Shown here piece by piece: positions 53,522 to 64,000 of a stretch of DNA of 64,000 bases. Within the stretch, counting starts at the first letter, position 1; each line of letters opens with the position of its first letter. Where the stretch lies: assembly GCA_964036295.1 (NCBI GenBank), contig OZ038467.1:6813001-6877000 (forward strand). The letters are read 5' to 3'. The DNA comes from Plumapathes pennacea. Its lineage: Eukaryota; Cnidaria; Anthozoa; Antipatharia; Myriopathidae. The position numbers and the translations under genes were made by a program. Under the pieces are notes generated by a model that was given only the letters and a program-made list of their open reading frames with translations, searched no databases and was not told where the DNA came from.

Positions 53522-56500
53522 GTGCACATTTGACTGAACCACGTTGAACGCGAGGACCTGGGATCTAGTTACCAGTTTCGTGTGCGACCGATCGCCCCCA
53601 GGAATAGGATAAGTTCCGTATTTTTATTTTATTTTTTTAAATTTTTCGCAAAACAAAAAAAAAAAAAAAAAAAAGAGTTTTTCTAACTGAATCTCACAAC
53701 GCCTGCGGACGAACATTTAGCCATTAACAGCTGAGCGTCACTACGATTCAAGCTAAACGCTAAACGCTAAACGTAACCAAACAAATGTAGCTATAACTTG
53801 AAACAAGAGGCTCTCTTGCTTGAAACTAATAAATTTAGTAAAGAGTATTCCCCGTATTCCATGATTGATGCGGCGCCGCTGCGACTAATTTAACCATAGG
53901 TAGGAAAAATGAAATTCGTTGCCAACCAATACCGTTTTTCCACCTTGACGTAATACATTTTTCCTCAACACATTTTACGCGTTCGCGTTCAATTTGAATC
54001 AGATAAATAAATTAAACCTGGCAGCTGACAGGTCATGACTGCTGGCGCGTGCAGTTTGGTGCTTTCATCATACTTGTTTAGAATTTAAACAATTCTAACT
54101 GAATCTCACAACAAGATTGGGCTACCTGTGTTGTGTCTTTTAATACTTTCGTGGGCGACACGCCAGTATTCTTTCTACCATTATCACGACTCAACCGCCC
54201 TTTCACAGTGCAATAGCGAGTGTTTCGAGCATTTTCCATCGTTCGTACACTACGTGGCTGATAGAGGTCACCATGAAAAAACATGTGTAGTTAATATTGG
54301 CCCAGTCCTTATCGGCCCTCTGGGACTACAAGCCTACACGACTCCATTTACCGAACGTGACTGATTTGTACATTTGCTTTTCGGGCCTTTACAGTCTTGC
54401 ATGCTCTGCCGAACACTTTCCTTGGATAATTGTAATTTTAGTTTTCAGCAAAGCCAGTGTTTCGCTAGAATTTCTTCTGACGATTGGTATTGTGTAGCGA
54501 ACAGCAAGGAATTTTTGTTCGCTCTCAATTCAGGTTTTGATATCGACTGCCCCTTCCCAAAGGGTAGGCCCAAAACAGCTTCCTTGATTAGTTTACGAGG
54601 ATAACCTTTTAATTTTAGGCTTGATTTAAAGAGAAGGCAGAGCACACATATCTTGTAAAAAACGAAACACTGCACAAGATAACAGCGATGTTAACGTAAT
54701 GGGCGTGGGTGGGGGTGATAACAGAACATATACATTATTGATGACCTCTATCGGTCACCGTACGTCAGAGAACGTAACAGGAAAATACACTCGAAACTAC
54801 TTCAGTCAACACATTCTGGCTCAACACATTATACAGCGTTCAGCTACTAATTATTTACACTGTAATTTACGATGACAACTATACGCCTACTCTGGGCAGA
54901 CCATTGAGCAATATACAGAAACACCGGCCTATTATATTATGAGATATGTTTAAAAATGCTGTGAGTCTTTACAAAGATGAATAGCTAATATGAAGTACGC
55001 GTTTATTATTGGCAAACAAACAGCATTGGGTGAGAAGCACCTGCGCGGGTCATGTGAGAGTATTCCCAAAACAACTCTGTTAATTGCGTGCATTGATAAC
55101 AAAGAAAACATTTGGCAGGTAATCGGTTTTTGCTAATATAAAACGGACCAACTCATGCGGTCTACTCAATAAGTACTGTCCGCACAATTATAACTGCCGC
55201 ACTTTGTGTTTTTAAGACAGTCCACATTAGCCGGAATGAAAGCAAGCCGCTGTTAAAGGCGACTCGATCGCAAGTACACCAGTTACCAAACGGCGTAAAG
55301 TGTGGTAAGCCTATTGTTTGCATCAGTTTTCTTGTAGAATTGCATTCATGGTATCTGTCTGGTTTTCTTTTTTTTTTTTTTTACTTTTTTTTTTTTTTTT
55401 TTTTTCTGAATCGGATTGAGTGTCAAACGAAAAGAACATCTCATATGAAGGCAAGGAATACGTGTTTAATTGCCGCCAAATTTCGCCGGCAAGTATTTTA
55501 CGTCAGGTCGCAAGTGCTGGCAGAAAAAGGCAAAGTCAAAATGGAAAACTGTATGCAAGACTGTCATTTAATCCTTCGATTTTCACGCAGTAGTGTACCT
55601 CAGTGTAGGTGCTTGCAGAAGTGAAATAAGCAAGCCTAGGCTATATTGTAACACCGACTCAGTTGAAGTTAGCCTGCTGCTTATATTTGATAATCCATTC
55701 ACTACAGCTCAGTGGAAATTTACATATCAGAATATAACCTGTTGTAAATCTTTCAACAATAGTTGCTCGTTAGAGTATAAGCAAGTGTATTCGCATCTGT
55801 AAACCAAACTTTCTTGGTTGGGTATTTTTTGGGAGTTCCTTGAAGTTTGGGGTGAGTATTTTTAAGAAATTATAATATCCATATTTTCTAGTTCCGCTTT
55901 GGACCAAGTCAATGCAAAAACGATATTGAAAGATAGTCAATCAGCAGAGTTCAGTGCTAAGTTCTTGGTGTACATCGTGTCTGTCACTGCCATAATACGT
56001 TCAGAAATTAGTAGCGAATGGACCCAGATCAAAATTTAACATGCTAACGCTGTCAGGCAAAAGGCTGACTAATACTTTAATTTGTATTAAAATTATTTTG
56101 TTTTTACTATCAGTGGTACTACTATTATTCATGATCATCACATAAGATATAGAGACCTCCTGGAAAAGCTCGAAGGCCGACTTCTTGCATGCCATCTATG
56201 AAAACCAATATTAAAAATGAAAAGCATACTCTAAGAACAGGTTTGAAGCAAACAATAAAGATCATTAATGACATATGTTGTGAGCTTGGCGCCACAGTGT
56301 GCCACAAAAAGCAAAGAAATGGGTCCAATCGCTTTCTCATTGTCGTCAAAACATACCATAAAACACTTACTTTTTTACGCAAAAAATACATTTGCTGAAG
56401 AAGGCAAACTAGAGCACGGCGTTGTTTTCAAAGGGTATAGTGCATTATTAAATTTGGATATCACTTTCGTATGAGACATAATATTTTAGGTTGGGGATTT

Positions 56501-59389
56501 GCGCGTTTAAAAATACATCATAACAAAAGCATCACGTTCAAAACAGTGTAGCCTAATGTCTTCTCTAATGTCTCTGGCATCAAGAATGTATGTCGCACAA
56601 CTTTCCACGGCTTTTAATTCAGTGTTTTGTTTTTGTTAAGTATTACGGTTTGGGGGGGGGGGGGGGGGGGTTAACCGACGATTTGTTTTTTATGGTCTTT
56701 GTCACGAAATGTTTTAACAAAAAAAATGTCATTTTCTGGTTAGCGGTTGTTGCGGTCTATCGCCCATGGTAAAACAGCTGAATGTTTCAGATCCAGTCAT
56801 GGCAACATGCAATTTACACCACAATGTGTTCGCAAGGTTGTCTACTAGGCGGGTATTCATAAGTGTTTGTTGTTAACGAAGCAACACGCTGAGATCTATA
56901 GGAGCTTAACCTAAGGGGCGATTCATTAAATACAAGGTGAGCTAGTCAAGTTATTTCAATGCAAGGGAGGACATTTTCCGCCTTCACTCTAATGACAATC
57001 TTCGAAGAATCTGCCCCGTTGAACGTCACAAATACGCGACTTTACAAGAATGTGTTAAAGTGAGAGGACTGATATCGTATCGGCCGGTCGCATTTAAGTT
57101 ATATTTACATTCACACTATAAATTGCTGACAAAAATTATCACGAAGCATCTCTTGGGAAAAAAGGAAAAATCTGAGCCTCGTTGTAGGTACTGAGAAAAA
57201 TATCCGTCTGGGCCCCGTTCTCATGGCAAACAAACTGCAGAGTTTTGAACAAACTACCAGTTGAAAAGCTTGCTTTAGCTCAAAAAATTAAAAAATTAAA
57301 AAATCAATTAAAAAATCAAGGAAGTCGTGTTGGTGAGCCAGCGAAACCCGCCTGAAAACGACCACAAAATTCACACCTATAATCTTGCCGCAGTGGATTT
57401 TGAACAACCAAGGCCGGGAATTTAGCTGGACTTATAATTTCCAGGAACTTTTTGGCACTATGCTATGGACTGGAAACAATTTGGAAATATGCGCACAGTT
57501 AGAGTCACTTGTCTCTTCGACATTTATAGTGAGTTAGGAACATCTGTTTGCTTTAAAGTAAACTCTTGTGCCCCTATGTCGTTACTATGCATCGGTTGCT
57601 AAGGTCTGGTACAGGTTGGTAAAGACCTGGGCCCGGTTTTTCAAAGCACGATTAGGCTAATCCTGGATTAGGTCTAAACTTTCATGTCATTTATGTGCCT
57701 GAAAATGTGAAGGTTTCGCCCACAACGACTTCCTTTATGCGCTTTTAAGCTGGAACAAGCTTTTTAATCCATCTTCGAACAAAACCCTGCAGTTTATTGG
57801 CAGAGAGGTGGAGAGAAAGAATTTTGTTAATCCTGGATTTGCTTAATTGGCTTTCGAAAAACCGGGCCCAGGTTAACGCATCTTGACCAAAGACACAAAC
57901 TCTTCTTTGTAGCCAGTTAGGCACGGAGAGCACCCAACGAAGATATTTCTCAAAATACGTTAGTTTCCACAAATGTATGGTTACTTGTCCAAAATATAGT
58001 TTATTTTATGCTTTTTTTACGTTGCTGGTAAACACATGAGGTGTTCCACACTCCCAGGAAGACAATTCAGAATATCCGTTTCCCAGCACAGCGGTCCCAG
58101 AAAATCTCCCAGCCAGCAACTTGATGGTGTACTACTTTGTCAGAAAATGTCAGCATTTCAAACAAAATTGTAGCCTCGATTGAAGTCTTGCTTGTTCCCA
58201 TGCCTCCAGCGAGACTGAAAACGGCTATCTCTCTCCCAGCAGTCCGATTTATTTATTTTTTCCCAGCCAGCAAAAAAGCAGGTAGATCTCATGCCAGCCA
58301 GGACAGGTTGCAGTGCGGAACACATATTTTGTGGAACAGCTCCGATGGGTGCTCCTCAGGCACTACAAGCTTCATATTCGAAGTTGTCTATTTTACGGGC
58401 TTCGACTCAATGATTGCGAAGTCGCCATTTATGATGAATTGAAAAAATATTTGGAGCTGACATACATTATGGACTCGGATTGATACCTCCCATCGTGTTT
58501 GTTTTAACCTAAACAGAAAATATGGCGCGAAAACGAGCTCTACTATTTTAAAATATCAAACTTCTTCCACGCTATCAACAAAACAATTTTCGATTCTTTT
58601 GAGTGAATTCTGAATTTTCACTGTATTTATTTATTAAATTCGGCTTTTGTCAGTTTGTCGTGGATCTATCGACAGACAGTCTAGATTCATCACCTTTATA
58701 GTGCCGCTGATTTCGACCGGTAAACCGGAATAATATACGTTGCCGCTGACAACCACATGAAGTTTCCGACTTTACAAGTGACAGTGACTGCAAATGTCAA
58801 ACAAAATCAAATCCTGGCTTGCGCAAGTTCATTATTTGAAACATTAAAAAAGAAAGAGAGGTCATTTTTTAGTTGTAGTTTAGAATTAGTAGTTTTTAAT
58901 TATGTAGTCCCGCTAATGGCCTACCTGATCTTCTTTCAACCTTTAGCCGGTCACTTTATTAGTTTCGTAATGGTCTTGCTTGACAAATGCTTTATGTAAA
59001 TAAGGTTCCTTATTATTTCTCATTTACTGATCATACTAACAACTGTAACACTTGACGTTTTTCTCTCCGAGAGCGCGCTATTATTTTCTCGTCTTTTGCC
59101 ACTTAGAACTGATATTTGCATCAATTAATTTACTCCGATGCCTGAAACTCGAATGATACCAAAAATCAAAGCTGCGAAGAACAGGTCAGCCTTGTTGCTG
59201 ACAACACTGATATTTGAGCTTCTAGGAGTTTTACATTACTTTTCTACATAGATTCATTATTTGTTTGTTTGATCTAGTTTCTTCTTTCCTCTTTAAGCGC
59301 GTCGATCAAATTAACGGAGGAGTTGTAATTTAAAGACTCAGTACTTATTTCTCTGTTTATTCTCCAGAATCTTCGCACAGAAACGAGAA
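53522..59389. other. Long stretch without a confident gene
   Basis: Upstream region of RNase H1. Contains a poly-A run (53650-53672), poly-T runs (55370-55405), a poly-G run (56653-56671) and the MITE at 57626-57872. The phrase CTAACTGAATCTCACAAC occurs twice (about 53676 and 54095). A cysteine-containing frame at 54116-54601 is broken by TGA at 54362 and is not called. No splice-supported gene was found. Confidence 0.4.
57626..57872. mobile_element. GGGCCC-ended 'AATCCTGGATTAG' MITE, copy 2
   Basis: Perfect inverted ends CCTGGGCCCGGTTTTTC / GAAAAACCGGGCCCAGG with internal GGCTAATCCTGGATTAGGTC and GTTAATCCTGGATTTGC. The best-preserved copy in the window. Confidence 0.92.
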
Positions 59390-61564
59390 ATGGATTCTGC
59401 GGCTCGCAAAGGTTCGTGCATGGGTATCGCGGATTTAATAGTGTTATCTATAACCTGTTTGTGCTTACGCTATTTTCATGCTGCGACCTTAAAATTCAAT
59501 TGTATGCTCGGGCAGAATGAAAATTAATTCGCCTGGTCGTCGCACCGCCTTCATTTCGTCCTTGATTCTCTTAATTTGAGGTCATGGTGGGAAAAACACA
59601 AACTGGAGCCAACAAATCTGGCTTAGTTTAGTGCAGCCTGCATGATCGCGCCACTGAGACAGTCAATATTCTGATGTTTTTGTTTCTCAGTGGTCAGTTA
59701 TGTGATTGATACTTGTTCTTTTCATTTCTCAGTATACTTAGTAAAATTATTCTTCATATTTATCACTTTGGCAGTTAAATGTTGGAAAAGCCCTTGGTAA
59801 AGTTAATTTTTTGCCATCCCGCCCTCTTTCTAGCTATAGGCGGGCAGTTGTATGGTGTTAAAACGCCAAATAAAAGGCACTGTCGCACTGAGCAACCCTA
59901 AATGACTCACCTAAGATAAAATATCAGTGTAAATAATTGCTGTTAGTAATTTGTGCAAAACACGACCACATGAAACAAACGGAACTTGAAAACTAATATA
60001 ATTCTCTCAACCCACGCTCGGGACACGGTTATTTTGGTTTCAAATAACCGGTAAGGGTTTTTAGACCCGGGCGGCACATTCCCTCCCAAAGTTATGAGGA
60101 GTGCCCCCCTCCCCCCAAAGTGTCGTTCACACTTGTTGTAACTTGACATTATATTCGTTAAATTTCACATGAGCTAGTGCAAGCGGGGACGTAAACCTTT
60201 CACCTGTCCAAGAGCGATTAAACCCAGTTTTCTCGTTCAGTTTTCGCACAGGAAATACGTACTAAGGAGATGGCTTGCTCAGATGACAGCTCATTAAAAT
60301 ATTAATTCTCACTAAATCATTCACAAATTTCTTATTGAAAGGTTGAGCCGAGAATCTGAACTTGAATTTGAACTTAAGAGGGTTAACTGGCAACATGATT
60401 TCTCTGTTTGATTTTTTTGGGGGTTGTTTTGTTGCTTTCTAGCAATCTCCACTAATACTCCTCCTTATACTAACGCGGTGGAGCGTCGCAATTCTACCCA
60501 AATAGTCTACGATCATCTACGCCGAGAGTGGCGGTCCGGGGCCCAAGCTGTCACAACAGATGCATTCAAACTTCTACCAGAGGCCGTAAGTAACATTTGT
60601 CCTCTCGGATGCGGTGGAAGTAACTTTTTTCTTTTCTTGCGCGCAAGTCCTCGTACAACTATAGAAAAAATATTTTCTCGAATATTGAGTATCGAGTTTA
60701 TATTTTAGGTTTTGTGGTTTCTCAGTTCAAACAAAATTCACCCCAGTCAGTCAAATGAAGACAGATATATGGATAGATATAGAGTGGATAATCGCTACGT
60801 CATGTGAGTCAGTGGTTCTTGGGAGAACGATCAGCTTCTTGTTTCAGTCACGTGGCAGTCGTTAAAGTTACAGCTTGCAGAAACTCGGCGTTCTCTTGTT
60901 CGTCCGAAGACAGCAATTTTGAGCTCATGATCGATAAGACTTCGTCGATAAATCGATTTCCCATCGGCTACGTGCGTCGGACAAACGGTTATTTTACATG
61001 TGATGCTTTAAAGTGGCAATTAATGTTTTATGTGCAGAATGAATTCTTCTGTTTACATCACTAACGCCAAGGCTAAGAGAGTATTGACAAAGTATGATAG
61101 CGCACGTTTACACAAGGCTCCACTTCCTGAGACGAACGCGAAATCTCATTGGTTAATTGCTGCAAATGTCTTGTTAACTGTCCCGTCGAGAAATGTGGGT
61201 GATAGCATAGAATAGCAACAATGTAATTATTTTTGTTTTAATCATCCGATGTAAAGGGAACAACAGCAAACATACGTGACCTTGATCACTCGAAGCCTTT
61301 TTTTGCGCACGTAAAATGAAAGCTTTGAGGCGGGTACCGGATTGACTGACTGTTCACACTGCGAATGGACAGATTCTGTAGCGTTGTTCAAGACTCAGAC
61401 AGCCCCCTCAAATAAAGAAAGCCATGTCCGAGAGGTTCAAAAAATTTACCCATAAAGTCATCTCTGGAAAAGCTGTTAGCGAGTTATTGACACAGCCACA
61501 AAATGCGGTGTTTCGCGAGAAGGACGGTGTTATTCGCGTTTTCTCTTTAACACAAGCGGAAGTG
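59390..61564 (+). CDS. 5' part of an unrecognised gene (3' partial)
   Basis: Proposed exons 59390-59411 (ATG, MDSAARK), 60443-60585 and 61403-61564 join in phases 1 and 0 and give 109 residues. Donors at 60586 and 61565 are strong (GTAAGT); the first donor (GTTCGT) is weak. The middle exon reads NTPPYTNAVERRNSTQIVYD then LRREWRSGAQAV; the third includes SERFKKFTHKVISGKAVSEL and QNAVFREKDGVIRVFSL. Composition looks like a soluble, partly helical protein; I recognise no family. Exon 3 could instead be a first exon starting at ATG 61424, making two genes. No later exon was found before the window ends, so the gene probably continues outside. Confidence 0.4.
60045..60115 (-). repeat. Fragment of the 'GGGGTACTCC' dispersed family (reverse)
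   Basis: On the minus strand: GGGGGGCACTCCTCATAACT, then GGGAATGTGCCGCCCGGGTC. A short end fragment of the family at 1741, 33268 and 48983. Confidence 0.65.
60200..60386 (-). repeat. Dispersed 'CCCTTTCACTCCC' family copy (reverse)
   Basis: AGATGACAGCTCATTAAAAT, ATTAATTCTCACTAAATCAT, TTGAAAGGTTGAGCCGAGAA and ACTTAAGAGGGTTAAC in family order. In the intron before the exon at 60443. Confidence 0.6.
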
Positions 61565-61871
61565 GTAAGTATCTAAGTTGTTTTGGGTGTTGCTGATTTG
61601 ATAAATGTACAGTGATTATTGCTGGGCCTTTGGGGCGTTTTTGTGGTGCCTAGTAATCACTCGATCATCACTGACCCAAACGTCTTTTGATTAAGACTAT
61701 CACTATATGAGTTAAACTCACACCTGACAATATCTCGACAGAAGTAAAATAGAAACTACTTTAATTAATGCCCTGCAAAATTCAGCTCAAATGTTCCGGC
61801 CCGAACAATCCGAACGACGCAGCATAAATTTGCTCAGCTTGAATTCAGCAGATCCTAACAGATTTATCTTG

Positions 61872-62004
61872 TCCAGGGTCCTGTTGTTGATTGATCCTGG
61901 ATTCGTAATTCTCTACAATTCTAAAACTACTCACGCCAAGACTTCGAAAGAAGGTTAATCCTGGATTGGATTAATCGAGCTCTGGCCCAGTTGCTGGGCC
62001 AGTG
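61872..62004. mobile_element. GGGCCC-ended 'AATCCTGGATT' MITE, copy 3 (diverged)
   Basis: TTGATCCTGGATTCG at the left, GGTTAATCCTGGATTGGATT and CTGGCCCAG at the right; shorter and more diverged than the copies at 45195 and 57626. Confidence 0.6.
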
Positions 62005-63104
62005 AACCTTATCGATTCCTATTAGCCAGGAAACTCAATACTAGGACTCGATACTCAACTATAAGTTAGTTCTATAACATAAGTTGTGCACAAAAGAAAA
62101 AAAAAGGCACCTGTGAGGTGCATATGTGTCTACTGCATTTTTTCTTCTATTTTTTTTTTTTTTTTTTTTTTGCATGAAGAAATGGCATTTGCCACAGGCA
62201 CCCTTCTTGCGCCGCAAGATAATTTGTGACGTATTTTCGTTAGCTTGAATCAGCTGGCCCGCTGCCAAAATGTCGCGTCGCATCTGTGTTTACGCTAAAA
62301 CTGTTCTAGAAGAAACAATTCTTTTCTGGGAAACTGGGAAAATTTAAGAATTGGGAAAACGCACACACTTAATACAGGAACAGAGAGAAGGATACCCAGA
62401 CATTAAAGGCATTTCACGGATCTGAAACTCGGATCAGCACAAAGAAGCACTTGCGTTACCTCGACTCCGAGAGCGTCGCGAGGCGAAACTGAACTAATGG
62501 AGAAATATAGGTTCCCGGAGATGAAGGTGCTTGAGGATGCAGTAACCATTACTAGGAAATATGCGTATTCAGTCGCCATTGACGGTTTTTGTAAACATTT
62601 CACTTCACAGCCGTCACAACCAAATCAAATCAGTAACGACAAGCAACAACTAGGCTCAAGTAAAGTATATATTTATTTCAACTCGTACGCGAATGACCAA
62701 ATGGAAGATTCATAGATGCTTCACATTTTACTTTACTGTCTCTGCCGACTGAAATATCCGGCGACACAAAATAATGACTGGTCGATATACGTACCGTTGC
62801 AACGTGTTGTCATACGTACACAGTTCGTCAGGAAAATCGGGCGATGCATAGTACTGGCCAGAACCCTTCATTCGAGCGTTTTTGGCATACATATCTTCAA
62901 AAACTGTGATTTGAGGCAAACTTCAAAACACCGCGCACAAGAACTTCCCGACCCGACAGCATGGGTTTTGTCATCAGCCTTCGTTGTTTCAGTCGGCTAA
63001 AATTCCGGCCAATCAGGACGGTTGATATACGGTCGGAAATCGTTTCGACTTCACGAACTAACCACTCATTGGTCCCGGATGGTCACGAGCGACCATTTAT
63101 CGAT

Positions 63105-63132
63105 TCTTACGTTACATTACATTACATTACTT
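63105..63132 (+). repeat. (ATTAC)n microsatellite
   Basis: Five or so ACATT/ATTAC units: TTACGTTACATTACATTACA. Confidence 0.8.
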
Positions 63133-64000
63133 ACAAACTCGATGACATAGTGTCTACAGCTTCTTCGAAGCAGTAGACACAAAAATAGAAATTCTGCCTA
63201 CCAAGACGTATTTCCGTAGTGTCACTCTGGCAACATTGAAGAAAAAATACTTTTTTCTATTAGTTCTATTGTTATTGTTATTTATGTTTTTATTTTATTT
63301 TATTTTATTTTTTCCGGCTCGTATAGTTGCAGCCGATCACCGCACCATTCTTAGGCGGACTGACGATACTTTTGATGGCGTGATAAAACACCTTGATTTA
63401 CCCACTTTACGCCATGTTTTCACGGGTTTGTGCAATTAGTATTGAAAATATGAGCTTTGGTAATCAGAAATTGGCTGCATGAAAATCAAGCAAAAGAGAA
63501 ACACGTAAATAATGAAATGTACACAGGTCGCGCGTTCAAAGGAGAAAACACTTTAGACGCCATGCGCGAACTACGTCAGATACATTCGGCTTGCATCCGC
63601 GCGCCGGCCTCCGTTATAAACGCACTCCACTGCTTTATGATGAACAGTGCAAAGTTGGTTGTTCTTAAAAGCAAAGTAAAATGACTAACAGTCCAGTTTC
63701 ACGACATCAAAAATCCCGTAAAATTATGAGCTACTCAAATGTACGGGGCAGTGTCATTGGGGCTCTGTAAAGGTCACCGCATTTCAAGTGTTGTGTCAAC
63801 ATAATCACTCATTCGTAGGCCTCCCCCTTTCACGAGGTTAAACAGTCAAATTTTGTTGTTTACATCTTCAGCAGCAATGGCATCCGACCCCTACACAATT
63901 GGCTCTTTTTAGGAAACATTGGAAATATTGTCAGTGGAAGAACATATTCGCGGGTCGGTCCCAGTACGCGGACTAAGAAGGAAAAGAACTTTTGAAGCCG

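Larger units (their letters stand above)
61565..64000. other. Right end of the window, no confident gene
   Basis: Probably intron or intergenic. Contains the MITE fragment at 61872-62004, a poly-T run (62148-62170), an ATTAC microsatellite (63105-63132) and a T-rich tract (63240-63312). A short frame after an acceptor-like TATAG near 63328 (ADHRTILRRTDDTFDGVIKH) could be an exon, but its phase does not match the donor at 61565. Confidence 0.35.

Noticed and set aside
54116-54601. Cysteine-containing plus-strand frame (CNSECFEHF ... DDWYCVANSKEF)
   Set aside because: No ATG after the last upstream stop, an in-frame TGA at 54362, and no consistent splice pair; perhaps a decayed exon.
55340-55624. 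94-residue frame starting with a phenylalanine-rich 'signal peptide'
   Set aside because: The hydrophobic stretch is just a translated poly-T run.

Overview
This window is animal nuclear DNA with intron-rich genes (about 1-7 kb each), consensus GT-AG splice sites, AATAAA signals, and many short foldback transposons and tRNA-derived SINEs. Gene content (a C-type lectin/CUB/Kazal mosaic protein, Elongin C, a TauD-like dioxygenase, an ASIC-like DEG/ENaC channel, an NHL-type propeller gene, RNase H1) and several dispersed repeats point to an anthozoan cnidarian, most likely a stony coral. The organism call is inference; the gene calls rest on exon-by-exon reading with matching splice phases.

Layout. 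1-8.8 kb (+): 3' part of a secreted mosaic gene, CTLD-EGF-CUB-CUB-Kazal-Kazal-Kazal, in 12 exons. 9.1-16.3 kb: a homogeneous 334-bp satellite array (21 full copies plus a decayed last one), bracketed by units of a 35-bp minisatellite. 17.8-19.8 kb (-): Elongin C in three coding exons. 19.8-24.8 kb: mostly intergenic, with foldback elements. 24.9-27.1 kb (+): a TauD/TfdA dioxygenase, followed at 28.85-29.86 kb by a broken tandem copy. 32.65-37.0 kb (+): a complete seven-exon DEG/ENaC channel. 38.1-46.6 kb (+): a damaged P-loop GTPase gene hit by a 478-bp transposon, then two nearly identical NHL-like propeller exons about 6.3 kb apart; the second is joined to an upstream helical exon. 46.9-53.5 kb (-): complete RNase H1 in seven exons, its introns loaded with young foldback elements and a SINE, tail-to-tail with the NHL gene. 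53.5-59.4 kb: no confident gene. 59.4-61.6 kb (+): the 5' end of an unrecognised gene that runs towards or past the window edge.

The genes do not form a pathway. Elongin C (ubiquitin ligase adaptor / transcription elongation) and RNase H1 (RNA:DNA hybrid removal) are housekeeping genes; the lectin/CUB/Kazal protein and the channel act outside the cell or at its surface; the GTPase/NHL locus looks like a lineage-specific, rapidly duplicating family. The least familiar items are the GTPase/helical/NHL locus, the lectin-CUB-Kazal architecture, and the satellite bracketed by a second tandem repeat.
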